A stretch of 64,000 bases of DNA. Origin: Rhizobium sp. BK399. Its GTDB lineage: Bacteria > Pseudomonadota > Alphaproteobacteria > Rhizobiales > Rhizobiaceae. The position numbers were made by a program, and so were the translations under genes. Positions within the stretch are counted from its first letter, which is position 1. Every line of letters begins with the position of its first letter. The DNA is taken from positions 285,532 to 349,531 of the forward strand of contig NZ_JACIAH010000006.1 in the NCBI RefSeq assembly GCF_014194695.1, given 5' to 3'. Positions 26,884-35,835 of this stretch are shown in pieces. The notes under the pieces were generated by a model, which was not told the DNA's origin, did no database searches, and was given only the letters and a program-made list of their open reading frames with translations.

Positions 26884-27479
26884 TGCCCTCGCACGAACCT
26901 CACATTGTTCCGGGAACGGAGCGCGGCATCATGGTGGTCGTCGTCGGCCCGAGCGGTGCCGGCAAGGACACGCTGATGGCGCTCGCCGCCAAGCACTTCC
27001 AGGGCCGCCCGGATGTGCATTTTGTCCGCCGTGTCATCACCCGCCACACCCATGCCAGCGGCGAGCAGCATCTCGCCGTGTCGGCCCAGGGTTTCGCGTC
27101 GATGGAGCAGGCCGGAAACTTCGCGGTCTGGTGGGAAGCGCACGGCTTGAAATATGGCATTCCGGCTGAGGTGTCGGTCGCGCTCGCACAAGGGAATCTG
27201 GTTATTGCCAACGGTTCGCGTTCGGCGCTCCACCACTTCAAGGCCGTATTCCCGCGGCTCAAGGTCATCAATGTGACAGCGACCGCCGAGGTGTTGGCAA
27301 GCCGCCTGGAGGCTCGCGGCCGCGAGACGCATGAAGACATCATGGCCAGGCTCGCACGCGGCCCCCTGACGGTGCGCGGCGATTACGACGTGGTCGACCT
27401 GGACAACAGCGGTTCGCTGGAAGAAGGCGGAAGCAGGATCATCGATGCGCTGAACGCGTTTCTGGCCGAGATCGGCTGA
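26880..27479 (+). CDS. phnN: Ribose 1,5-bisphosphate phosphokinase PhnN
   Basis: Kinase that converts ribose 1,5-bisphosphate to PRPP, returning the C-P lyase sugar product to nucleotide synthesis. It is 199 residues from the ATG at 26880, which overlaps the phnM stop; the next codon is also ATG. The P-loop VVGPSGAGKDTLM lies near residue 22, followed by a guanylate-kinase-like lid region FVRRVITRHTHASGEQHLAV. It is the last recognisable phn gene. Confidence 0.94.
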   Translation: MMPSHEPHIVPGTERGIMVVVVGPSGAGKDTLMALAAKHFQGRPDVHFVRRVITRHTHASGEQHLAVSAQGFASMEQAGNFAVWWEAHGLKYGIPAEVSVALAQGNLVIANGSRSALHHFKAVFPRLKVINVTATAEVLASRLEARGRETHEDIMARLARGPLTVRGDYDVVDLDNSGSLEEGGSRIIDALNAFLAEIG

Positions 27480-27495
27480 CGCGGAGGTGGGGGGC

Positions 27496-28020
27496 ATGCG
27501 GCCGATCACGGTTCTCGATTATGACCCGGCATGGCCCGCTCTCTTCGACGCCGCAAGACGCGAACTGCTGACGCTGGCGGCGGATAGTATCCTCACGATC
27601 GAGCATATCGGCAGCACAGCGGTCCCTGGACTGGCGGCGAAGCCGAAGATCGATCTCGATGCCGTGCTGGTGGACGAAACAGCACGTAATTCGGTCGCCT
27701 CTTTGCTTCCATCTGCCGGTTTCCGGGCTCACGGCGATCCCCACGGCGACGGCCGCTGGCCCTTCACCCGCGATCATGAGGGCTATGGCCTACGCCTCTA
27801 TCTCTGCACACCTAGTAATCCGGCTCACCGTAACCGTATCCTGTTTCGCGACCACCTCCGCCGCCACCCGCAAAAGGCGGCCGAGTATCAGGCGCTGAAA
27901 CGTCACCTTGCCGCAAAGGCCAATGGCGACTGGGATATCTACACCGGCGGCAAGAGCGATTTCGTCGCAGAGACGTTGCGGTTTGCGATGATCGAGGCCG
28001 AACGGTCGTTGCGCGGATAA
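27496..28020 (+). CDS. GrpB-like nucleotidyltransferase-fold protein
   Basis: A 174-residue GrpB/UPF0157 protein from the ATG at 27496, preceded by GCGGAGG. The family core is clear: ITVLDYDPAWPALF at the start, IEHIGSTAVPGLAAKPKIDLD (in two halves, near residues 34-54) resembling the nucleotidyltransferase G-S-x-n-D motif, and RNRILFRDHLRRHP. Its biochemical role is unknown. It follows phnN by 16 bases and may be co-transcribed, but the family is not tied to phosphonate use. Confidence 0.9.
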   Translation: MRPITVLDYDPAWPALFDAARRELLTLAADSILTIEHIGSTAVPGLAAKPKIDLDAVLVDETARNSVASLLPSAGFRAHGDPHGDGRWPFTRDHEGYGLRLYLCTPSNPAHRNRILFRDHLRRHPQKAAEYQALKRHLAAKANGDWDIYTGGKSDFVAETLRFAMIEAERSLRG

Positions 28021-28578
28021 TTTTCTTGCGTAGCAGGAAACTTCGAAGCGATCTCAGGCGCTTGCCCGCCGTATTGTCCCCGCCCATCCCCGCATCCATG
28101 ATCTGACGCACACTGGTGGCGTCATTGGACAGGGAGCCGGGTCGCGAACCGGATCTGACAAAACTGGTCGAAAGTCCGGCGTTCGATGATGGTTGCAGAA
28201 GAGGGGTCGCAAGTCGTCGGGGCTGGCGATCCGCCGCATCGGAAAGGCCGAGAGACGCTCCTGTCGGCCCGAAAGGGCGGAGATCTCGATGCGATCGGGC
28301 AGGCTGCACCGCCTGACAATCCCTATCTACTATAACCGCCGCCTGCCTATTCCCAGCCAGTCCACGCCGTACCGGAGCTCTTTCCGGTGCGGGGCTTTGT
28401 GTTGCCCGGCAACGGGTGCGGTTGGAAACAGGATGGACAGCTTCGGTCGACAGGCTTGCGATTTACCCGATAGCGAAATGGATCGGGTGCGGACATTCTC
28501 CGGTCCAAGCAGGCGAAGCACGGGTGTCCCGCCTGCCAGAGAGACCGAACGCACGATGCGCCCGGCTCTTGCGTTGGC
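28021..28578. other. 558-base stretch without a convincing gene
   Basis: Reading frames here are short and overlap on both strands, with codon use unlike nearby genes, and none has a ribosome site plus recognisable protein. An inverted repeat CCGGA-GCTCTT-TCCGG occurs near 28372-28390. The region could hold decayed gene remnants or promoter sequence, but I can support no specific feature. Confidence 0.5.
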
Positions 28579-28956
28579 CTAGATCACCTGCCCGACATCG
28601 ATACGGTTGCCATCTGGATCCTCGAACACGAAGGCGCGCAGGCCATAGTCTTTGTCCTGCAGCCTCTTGATGATCCGCGCGCCATGCGCCTGGCACAGCG
28701 TATAGAGAGCATCCGCATCGTCGACCATGAGATGAGCGACGTTGAAGTTGGGGATTTCGTGGTTCGGTTGCAGCGTCAGATGCAGTTCGGCGGCATCACG
28801 CTTCAGGATAACGAAGCCGACCGGGTTGCCGTTCTCAAACACCTTGGTGAAGCCCATCACGCCGCTATAAAAGTCCACTGCCCGACCGATATCTTTTACG
28901 GGAAGCATCGCGGCGATGCGTCCGAAGCGGACACCGTGATCAGCGATCTCTGTCAT
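28579..28956 (-). CDS. VOC-family (glyoxalase/bleomycin-resistance fold) protein
   Basis: A 125-residue single-domain vicinal-oxygen-chelate protein starting at ATG 28956 behind a GGAG-like site. The paired beta-alpha-beta-beta-beta modules are visible: AAMLPVKDIGRAVDFYSGVMGF, then NVAHLMVDDADALY and FVFEDPDGNRIDVGQ. The terminal E-D-P-D-G-N pattern is diagnostic. VOC proteins include metal-dependent dioxygenases, glyoxalases and antibiotic-binding proteins; this one's substrate cannot be told. Confidence 0.88.
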   Translation of the reverse strand: MTEIADHGVRFGRIAAMLPVKDIGRAVDFYSGVMGFTKVFENGNPVGFVILKRDAAELHLTLQPNHEIPNFNVAHLMVDDADALYTLCQAHGARIIKRLQDKDYGLRAFVFEDPDGNRIDVGQVI

Positions 28957-29231
28957 CGCTCAATCTCCTTCCGAGACGTCACGAATGGCTCCGGCGGTGC
29001 GGAAGACCATGCGCGCGCTCCAATGTTTCAGCATGAAGGGCGGTGCCTACCGGGGCATCTATAGCTGCGGACGCGTCGTGTCGCAATTGCCGACTTTCTC
29101 GGCCGTCGCGCCCGTGACTGACTTCGCAAGAAGCCGAATCCCAGCATTGTCGAGGACTGGGAACGCGCTGTGGCCTCGTCCCCAGGCTGGCGGTCACTTG
29201 CGCGCCGCCAGCGGTTCTCCCCTCCGGGAGA

Positions 29232-31598
29232 TCATTCCCCTTCGCCGCGTCCAGCCACGATCTCGCGCTTGCCGACGTGGTTGGCCGGGCCGACGAGGCC
29301 TTCCTTCTCCATGCGCTCGACGAGCGAGGCGGCACGGTTGTAGCCGATGCCGAGGCGGCGCTGGATATAGGAGGTCGAGCACTTCTTGTCGCGCAGGACG
29401 ACCTTGACGGCCTGCTGGTAGAGCTCGTCGCCGTCTTCGGAGCCCATGGCGCTCTTGTCGAAGACCGCGCTGTCCTCTTCCTCGCCGGCCTCGTCTTCCT
29501 CGTCAGCCGTAACCGTATCGAGATATTCAGGGCGACCTTGCGTCTTCAGATGCGCGACGACCTTCTCGACTTCGGCATCCGAAACGAACGGTCCGTGCAC
29601 GCGAGAAATCCGCCCGCCGCCCTGCATATGCAGCATGTCGCCCTGGCCGAGCAGCTGCTCGGCGCCCTGTTCGCCAAGGATGGTGCGGCTGTCGATCTTA
29701 GACGTCACCTGGAAGGAGATGCGCGTCGGGAAGTTCGCCTTGATCGTACCGGTGATGACGTCGACCGAGGGGCGCTGCGTCGCCATGATCAGGTGGATGC
29801 CGGCCGCTCGCGCCATCTGCGCCAGCCGCTGGATCGCGCCTTCGATTTCCTTGCCGGCGACCATCATCAGGTCGGCCATCTCGTCGACGATGACGACGAT
29901 GTAAGGCATCGGCGTCAGGTCCATCTCCTGCTGCTCCTCGATGGGAGCACCAGTGCTTCTGTCGAAGCCGGTCTGGACCATGACGTGGATCGTCTCGCCC
30001 TTGTCGCGCGCCTGCGCCACGCGGCTGTTGTAGCCGTCGATATTGCGCACGCCGAGGCGCGACATCTTGCGATAGCGATCCTCCATCTCGCGCACCGCCC
30101 ACTTGAGCGCCATGACGGCCTTCTTAGGGTCGGTGACGACAGGTGTCAGCAGGTGCGGGATGCCGTCATAGACGGAGAGTTCCAGCATCTTCGGATCGAC
30201 CATGATCAGGCGGCACTGCTCCGGCGACATCCGGTAGAGCAGCGACAGGATCATCGTGTTGATGGCAACCGACTTGCCCGAACCGGTGGTGCCGGCGACG
30301 AGCAGGTGCGGCATCTTCGCGAGCTCGGCGATGACAGGCTCGCCGCCAATCGTCTTGCCGAGGCCGAGTGCGAGCTTGAAGCTGCTCTTCTCGAAGTCGG
30401 CGCTTTCGATCATCTCGCGGAAATAGACGGTTTCGCGGAGCGCATTCGGCAGTTCGATGCCGATGACGTTGCGGCCGGGAACCACGGCGACGCGTGCCGA
30501 CAGCGCCGACATCGAGCGGGCGATATCGTCGGCAAGGCCAATCACGCGCGACGATTTCACGCCCGGTGCCGGCTCGAACTCGTAAAGCGTGACGACGGGG
30601 CCGGGGCGGACATGGATGATCTCGCCCTTGATGCCGAAATCCTCGAGCACGCTTTCGAGAAGCCCGGCATTCTGCTCGAGCGTCTCCTGCGACATGATCT
30701 CGCCGACACGTTCCGGTGGCTCCTGCAGCAACGAGTGCGACGGGAATTCGTAGCCCGAGGCATCGACCCTCGAGGGGACGACCTTCGGCGCAGCAAAGCG
30801 AGGGGCCGGTGCGAGCGGCTGCGGCGCCAAGGCGCGAACCGGCAGTGGAGCGATCGGCTGCGTCTTTGGCTCGACTGGTACCGCTTCTTCCAAGCGGGTC
30901 TGCTCGGTCGCGACGGGGCTTTGCGCTGCGCGGCCCCGCGTCAAACCGGGAGCGGGCGCGACGGGCAGCGGCGCTACTGGTTCAGGCGCCGGCGCAACGG
31001 CGATGGCCTGATGTTGTCGACCTGGCCGCCACTCCATGACGCGGAACCGGCTGATGATCGATTCGGGGCTGACCTCTGGCTTCGGCAGCGAAACTACCGG
31101 CGGCAGCAGGATCGGTTCCGCCGCCGCTTCCTCGAATGCCATGACTTCCCAGAACGCGAAGTCCGAGATGGCAGCCAGTTCCGTGGAGGCGCGGACAATT
31201 GTCTGGGTTTCGGGCTCGGCCGACATCATCGGTGATACAGCCACAGCCGGCTGCACTTCGATCGCAGGCGGAATCACGGCTTCATAGATCTCGAGCGGAA
31301 GGTTAGCGACTACGGGCGCCAGCGATTCCACGCTTGCGCCGATTTCCGCCGCAACGCGCTCCTGCAGCGCAAGCGGCGGCGTGCGAACGGCTGGCGTCGG
31401 CACGCGCTTCGGATTGATCAGATTCTCGGGCGTGCGGGTAAACCGCACATTCGGAGCCAGTGAAAAATTGTTCTGCCAGATAGGTGCCGTAGGCTTCTCG
31501 CCTGCGTGTTCCTGCAGCTGTTCACCTTCGACTTCCGCGGAAATCTCCTCGGCCCCTGTCAGATTGGTTCTAGGAAAGCGCATACGACCGCTACTCAC
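29232..31598 (-). CDS. ftsK: FtsK/SpoIIIE-type DNA translocase lacking membrane helices
   Basis: ATP-driven DNA pump of 788 residues. The first 280 residues are a low-complexity Pro/Ala/Val/Glu linker with no membrane segments. Then come the alpha and beta motor domains, with Walker A GTTGSGKS at 436-443 and Walker [13 protein letters not shown]. The C-terminal gamma winged helix ([20 protein letters not shown], residues about 730-780) reads KOPS-like DNA polarity signs. The start is a GTG at 31598 with weak support; ATG 31583 is an alternative. It would aid chromosome segregation, but without the N-terminal anchor it may not be the divisome FtsK. Some rhizobia carry a second ftsK, and this is likely that one. 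Confidence 0.9.
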   Translation of the reverse strand: MSSGRMRFPRTNLTGAEEISAEVEGEQLQEHAGEKPTAPIWQNNFSLAPNVRFTRTPENLINPKRVPTPAVRTPPLALQERVAAEIGASVESLAPVVANLPLEIYEAVIPPAIEVQPAVAVSPMMSAEPETQTIVRASTELAAISDFAFWEVMAFEEAAAEPILLPPVVSLPKPEVSPESIISRFRVMEWRPGRQHQAIAVAPAPEPVAPLPVAPAPGLTRGRAAQSPVATEQTRLEEAVPVEPKTQPIAPLPVRALAPQPLAPAPRFAAPKVVPSRVDASGYEFPSHSLLQEPPERVGEIMSQETLEQNAGLLESVLEDFGIKGEIIHVRPGPVVTLYEFEPAPGVKSSRVIGLADDIARSMSALSARVAVVPGRNVIGIELPNALRETVYFREMIESADFEKSSFKLALGLGKTIGGEPVIAELAKMPHLLVAGTTGSGKSVAINTMILSLLYRMSPEQCRLIMVDPKMLELSVYDGIPHLLTPVVTDPKKAVMALKWAVREMEDRYRKMSRLGVRNIDGYNSRVAQARDKGETIHVMVQTGFDRSTGAPIEEQQEMDLTPMPYIVVIVDEMADLMMVAGKEIEGAIQRLAQMARAAGIHLIMATQRPSVDVITGTIKANFPTRISFQVTSKIDSRTILGEQGAEQLLGQGDMLHMQGGGRISRVHGPFVSDAEVEKVVAHLKTQGRPEYLDTVTADEEDEAGEEEDSAVFDKSAMGSEDGDELYQQAVKVVLRDKKCSTSYIQRRLGIGYNRAASLVERMEKEGLVGPANHVGKREIVAGRGEGE

Positions 31599-31691
31599 TC
31601 ATGATTAGCAACTAATACCCGCTCTCGAATTAGGAAATGAAGGTTAATAAGTTCCTTCCGTCCGCGCCTTCATTCGCCGCGGAATTCATGC

Positions 31692-31716
31692 AAAACCATT
31701 TTTTATCAATGGCTTG
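31692..31716 (-). terminator. Hairpin after polA
   Basis: On the minus strand AAGCCATT-gataaaa-AATGGTTTT forms an eight-pair stem running into a T-rich tail about 40 bases past the polA stop. It would separate polA from the downstream ftsK gene. The stem is AT-rich, so efficiency may be moderate. Confidence 0.55.
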
Positions 31717-31755
31717 AACGGTAGTGAAAATTTTAATGGATTTTCGACGAAGCGC

Positions 31756-34755
31756 TCAGTGCGCTTCGTCCCAGTTGGTGGCGGAGCGCGCGTCGACCCT
31801 GAGCGGCACACGCATTTCAAGTGCCGGCATAGTGGCGTTTTCCATCACCGAAACGATGATCGGCGTCGCCTTCTCGACGTCTGCGTCCTCGACTTCGAAG
31901 ATCAGTTCGTCATGCACTTGCAGGAGCATGCGGACGCGATCGCCAAGCCCTGCTTCCGCGAGCGCCGGTTCCATCTTGATCATTGCCCGGCGAATGATAT
32001 CGGCCGCCGATCCCTGGATCGGAGCATTGATTGCCGCTCGCTCGTTGAAGGCGCGAACCGACGGGTTGGAAGAGCGAATCTCCGGATAGTTGATTCGCCG
32101 CCCGAAGATCGTCTCGACGTAGCCCTTGTCACGCGCCATCTGCTTGCGGCTGTCCATGTAGTCGCGGATGCCGGGGAAGCGTTCGAAATACTTCTTGATG
32201 TAGTCGCCCGCTTCCGAGCGCTCGATCGAGAGCTGATTGGCGAGGCCGAACGCGGAAATGCCGTAGATGATGCCGAAGTTGATGGCCTTGGCGCGACGTC
32301 GCACTTCGGACGGCATGCCCTCGACGGGTACGCTGAACATCTCCGACGCGGTCATCGCATGAATGTCGACGCCATCGGCAAACGCCTGCGTCAGCTGCGG
32401 AATCTCGGCGACATGGGCGAGCACGCGCAGCTCGATCTGGCTGTAGTCGGCCGAAATCAGCTTGTGGCCCGGCGACGAAATGAATGCCGTGCGGATCTTG
32501 CGGCCTTCCGCAGTGCGTACAGGAATGTTCTGCAGGTTCGGTTCCGAGGAGGATAGGCGACCTGTTGTCGTCGACGCCAGCGAATACGACGTGTGAACCC
32601 GCTTCGTCTGGGGATGGACGTATCCCGGCAGCGCGTCCGTATAGGTCGACTTGAGCTTGGTCAGCTGGCGCCAGTCGACGATCTTGCGTGGCAGTTCGAA
32701 GCCCGCAGCGGCGAGGTCTTCGAGCACGCTTGCCGAGGTGGACCACTGGCCGGTCTTCGTCTTCGTACCGCCGGCCAGTCCCATCTTGCCGAACAGGATA
32801 TCGCCCAGCTGCTTCGGCGAGCCGATGGTGAAGCGCCCGCCGGCGAGCTTGAAAATTTCCTCCTCGAGCGCGGCAGCGCCCTGCGCGAGATCGCCGGACA
32901 GGCGCGACAGGATTTGCCTGTCGACGGTAATCCCGCGCTCTTCCATATGGGCGAGAACCGGAAGCAGGGGCCGTTCGAGGCGTTCGTAAACCGTCGTCAG
33001 CCTCTCGGCGGCAAGACGCGGTTTCAGCACCAGCCAGAGCCTGAGCGTGATCTCCGCATCCTCTGCGGCATAGTGCGTCGCGCGATCGATATCGACGAGG
33101 TCGAATGTAACGTTCGACTTACCGCTACCGGCCACGTCCTTGTAGGCAATCGGCGTATGGCCAAGGAACTTCTCCGACAGCGGGTCCATTCCGTGTGCGC
33201 CGGTTCCGGCGTCGAGCACATAAGAGATCAGCATCGTATCGTCGAAGTTTTTCGTTTCGACGCCGTATCGCTTCATCAAGAGGTAGTCGTATTTCAGGTT
33301 CTGGGCGACCTTCAGGATCGCCTCGTCTTCCAAAAGCGCCTTCAGCCGGGGCAGGGCGTCGCGCATCGGGATCTGGTTCTCGGCCAATCCGCCGCCGAGC
33401 AGATCGCCGAAGCCCGTCTTGTGGCCGATCGGGATGTAGGCGGCGCGGATGCTGGTGCCGGTGGCATTCTTATCGTTGTCGGCGATCGCCATCGAGAATC
33501 CGACGAGTTCTGCCTGCATCGCATCGAGCGACGTCGTCTCGGTGTCGAAGCCAACCACTCCGGTATCGCGCGCATCGGCAATCCATTTGTCGAGCGTCGC
33601 TACATCGCGAATGGTGACATAGCGCGAGTGATCGAAGGGTAGCGAGGCAAAAGCCTCGGCGCGTGCCTTGGCAAGGTCGCCGGGCAGGAAGGTACCTTCT
33701 CGACCGTTCACGCCATTCGTCTTCGCGGGGACGGGCACCGCGTCGCCGGCAACGTCGGGAATGCCCCCGGCCACCGGCTCGGGCTCTGCGCTGTCCAGAT
33801 CGGGACCCCGCGCCGATGCACCCCATTCGACCGGAACGTCAACGGCGTCGATGGCGCTGGCGTCGCAATCGCAAGCCTCGGCAACGCGCCGCGTCAGCGA
33901 TGTGAACTGCATTGCCTTCAGGAAGCCGATCAGCTTTGGCCCGTTTTGCGGCTCGAGGATCAGGTCTTCCACCTTAAGTTCGAGCGGAACGTCGGTACGC
34001 AGTCGCACCAGTTCGCGTGACAGGCGGGCCTTGTCGGCATTCTCGATGATCGTCTGGCGGCGCTTCTCCTGCTTGATCTCGGTCGCGCGTTCGAGAAGCG
34101 CATCGAGATTGCCGTACTCGGCAAGCAGCTGCGCCGCCGTCTTCGGACCGATGCCTGGGATGCCGGGCACGTTGTCGACCGAGTCGCCTGTCATCGCCTG
34201 AAGATCGATCATCTTCTCGGGCGGCACGCCCCATTTCTCGATGACGTCAGGAATGCCGATCTGCTTGTCCTTCATGCTGTCATACATGTGGACCGCAGTC
34301 GTAACCAGCTGCATCAGATCCTTGTCCGAAGAGACGATCGTCACGTCAGCGCCGAGGGCCTCGGCCTGGCGGGCGTAAGTTGCGATGATGTCGTCGGCCT
34401 CGAAACCCTCCGTCTCGATGCACGGCAGATTAAAGGCCCGCGTTGCCTGCCGGATCAGCCCGAATTGCGGGATAAGCTCGTCGGGCGGAGTGGAGCGGTT
34501 TGCCTTGTAGGCATCGTAGAGATCCTTGCGGAACGTCTTTGCCGAGTAGTCGAAAATAACGGCAAGATGCGTTGGGGTCACGCCGACCGATGTGTCGCGC
34601 GCATCCGTCAGCAGCTTCCACAACATGTTGCAGAATCCTGACACAGCGCCGACCGGCAAACCATCGGATTTGCGGGTCAAAGGGGGGAGTGCGTGAAAGG
34701 CTCTAAAAATGAAACCGGAGCCGTCGACTAGGAAAAGATGATCGCCTTTTTTCAT
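31756..34755 (-). CDS. polA: DNA polymerase I
   Basis: Repair and Okazaki-fragment polymerase, 999 residues, starting at ATG 34755. Three parts are visible. The 5'-nuclease domain covers residues 1-300 (FLVDGSGFIFRAFHAL, GFEADDIIATYA, GIGPKTAAQLL). A 3'-5' exonuclease domain starts near 395 (VGFDTETTSLDAM and YAAEDAEITLRLW, with the acidic residues present, so proofreading looks intact). The polymerase domain starts near 640 (SADYSQIELRVLAHV, RRAKAINFGIIYG, LLQVHDELIFEV). A Pro/Glu-rich linker of about 70 residues joins the first two parts. It diverges from a small-RNA-like locus and a marR gene. Confidence 0.97.
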   Translation of the reverse strand: MKKGDHLFLVDGSGFIFRAFHALPPLTRKSDGLPVGAVSGFCNMLWKLLTDARDTSVGVTPTHLAVIFDYSAKTFRKDLYDAYKANRSTPPDELIPQFGLIRQATRAFNLPCIETEGFEADDIIATYARQAEALGADVTIVSSDKDLMQLVTTAVHMYDSMKDKQIGIPDVIEKWGVPPEKMIDLQAMTGDSVDNVPGIPGIGPKTAAQLLAEYGNLDALLERATEIKQEKRRQTIIENADKARLSRELVRLRTDVPLELKVEDLILEPQNGPKLIGFLKAMQFTSLTRRVAEACDCDASAIDAVDVPVEWGASARGPDLDSAEPEPVAGGIPDVAGDAVPVPAKTNGVNGREGTFLPGDLAKARAEAFASLPFDHSRYVTIRDVATLDKWIADARDTGVVGFDTETTSLDAMQAELVGFSMAIADNDKNATGTSIRAAYIPIGHKTGFGDLLGGGLAENQIPMRDALPRLKALLEDEAILKVAQNLKYDYLLMKRYGVETKNFDDTMLISYVLDAGTGAHGMDPLSEKFLGHTPIAYKDVAGSGKSNVTFDLVDIDRATHYAAEDAEITLRLWLVLKPRLAAERLTTVYERLERPLLPVLAHMEERGITVDRQILSRLSGDLAQGAAALEEEIFKLAGGRFTIGSPKQLGDILFGKMGLAGGTKTKTGQWSTSASVLEDLAAAGFELPRKIVDWRQLTKLKSTYTDALPGYVHPQTKRVHTSYSLASTTTGRLSSSEPNLQNIPVRTAEGRKIRTAFISSPGHKLISADYSQIELRVLAHVAEIPQLTQAFADGVDIHAMTASEMFSVPVEGMPSEVRRRAKAINFGIIYGISAFGLANQLSIERSEAGDYIKKYFERFPGIRDYMDSRKQMARDKGYVETIFGRRINYPEIRSSNPSVRAFNERAAINAPIQGSAADIIRRAMIKMEPALAEAGLGDRVRMLLQVHDELIFEVEDADVEKATPIIVSVMENATMPALEMRVPLRVDARSATNWDEAH

Positions 34756-34866
34756 GGCGTCATGGATAGCGCGGCGACCTTGGAAGGTCCATATAAACTT
34801 GGAGACCGAAAAGATTCCGCCTCACCAAACTGTTACCAATTTGTAATAGTCAATGCTCGGCTTTCC

Positions 34867-34895
34867 CTTGAAAAGCCACATTCCCGATCACAAAT
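34867..34895 (+). promoter_or_regulatory. Candidate promoter of the polA-marR intergenic RNA
   Basis: CTTGAA (34867-34872), a 17-base spacer and ACAAAT (34890-34895) form a reasonable housekeeping sigma promoter pointing right. It would start transcription near 34902. That places the start about 160 bases before a strong terminator with no gene between them. Confidence 0.45.
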
Positions 34896-34901
34896 GATTA
34901 C

Positions 34902-35060
34902 TACCGACGTTTGATCGTGTTTGGTCGCGTCGAGGGTCTGATAGCTGGCTTGTCCCCCGCCGCATCGGACTTGGACAAAGGCCTTATCCCCTCTCCGGGC
35001 CTTTGTCCCCATTTTAGAGCCGCCATAGCCAGACCTCCAGGCTATGGCGGCTTTGTTTTT
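34902..35060 (+). ncRNA. Candidate alpha-r7 (Smr7C-like) trans-acting small RNA
   Basis: A non-coding stretch of about 159 bases that begins after a promoter-like sequence and ends in a very strong intrinsic terminator: a 13-base-pair stem (AGCCGCCATAGCC at 35018-35030, its perfect complement at 35040-35052) followed by TTGTTTTT. A second stem upstream pairs AAAGGCC with GGCCTTT around 34978-35004. It lies between polA and a MarR-family gene, which from memory is the conserved position of the alpha-r7 small RNA first found as Smr7C in Sinorhizobium meliloti; the length agrees. The 5' end is estimated. Targets are unknown from the sequence. Confidence 0.75.
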
Positions 35061-35177
35061 CTGCTCTATCTTCCGAAGGACAACCTGCGATGAAGCACTT
35101 GTGATGCGTCGTATGCGATTTGTTGCACTGTTTCGTCGAGTTTTTTGCGACTAACTGAGAAGATGGGAAGTAATCGT

Positions 35178-35594
35178 ATGGACTCGGGGGCCTACCTTGC
35201 CAGCCAGCTGGCCAAGGGCTTTGCTCGTTCGCTGCAGCGGCGCGCGGCGCGGCTCGGCTTTTCGCCAGGGCAGTTCCCGGTTCTTCTCGAACTCTGGGCC
35301 GAGGACGGGCTGACGCAGAAGCAGCTACTGGCCCGCGTCGACATCGAGCAGGCGACCATGGCGAACACGCTTGCACGCATGGCGCGCGACGGGTTGATCG
35401 ACCGTCGTCCGCATCCATCCGACAAGCGGGCCCAGCTGATCTTTCTCACCGACAAGGCAAAGGGCATGGAAGATGATGCGATCGAGGCGGCGCGAGAAGC
35501 CGACCTTGCGCTATTTCAGGGCTTCAAGAGTTTCGAACGGGAGCTGACCCTCGAATATATCCGCCGGCTTCTCGACAACGCCAAGAAGCTTTGA
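35178..35594 (+). CDS. MarR-family transcriptional regulator
   Basis: Winged-helix regulator of 138 residues from ATG 35178, which has GGGAAG seven bases upstream; ATG 35163 and TTG 35145 are weaker options. The DNA-binding part is clear: LTQKQLLARVDIEQATMANTLARMARDGLI (residues about 45-75), with the wing at RRPHPSDKRAQLIFLT. It stands alone downstream of the candidate small RNA and upstream of an unrelated peptidase. The ligand is unknown. Confidence 0.9.
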   Translation: MDSGAYLASQLAKGFARSLQRRAARLGFSPGQFPVLLELWAEDGLTQKQLLARVDIEQATMANTLARMARDGLIDRRPHPSDKRAQLIFLTDKAKGMEDDAIEAAREADLALFQGFKSFERELTLEYIRRLLDNAKKL

Positions 35595-35835
35595 GCAGGC
35601 GCCATTTCGCTGCCGTTATCGGTGTCGCGTTGTAAAGGCGGTCAAACTCGTCTCCGTGTACGGAAAGAAAATTTTCGTATGCAGCCAGCCTTACGCTCGG
35701 TTCGATATCAGGCTTACCGAAAGGCTGATCCCTTGCCCCAGTCCTCGCTGTAGCGTTCCGTTGCTCTGCTTTTTTCGCCTCGAAAGCAGTCGACCTTTGG
35801 TCTATCGTCCCGCGAAATTTCGAAAGGAGTCGAAA

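Noticed and set aside
28193..28582. 129-codon open frame in the 28 kb gap
   Set aside because: Overlaps equally long frames on both strands, rich in Arg/Ser/Cys with no protein-like pattern, and runs into the end of the VOC gene.
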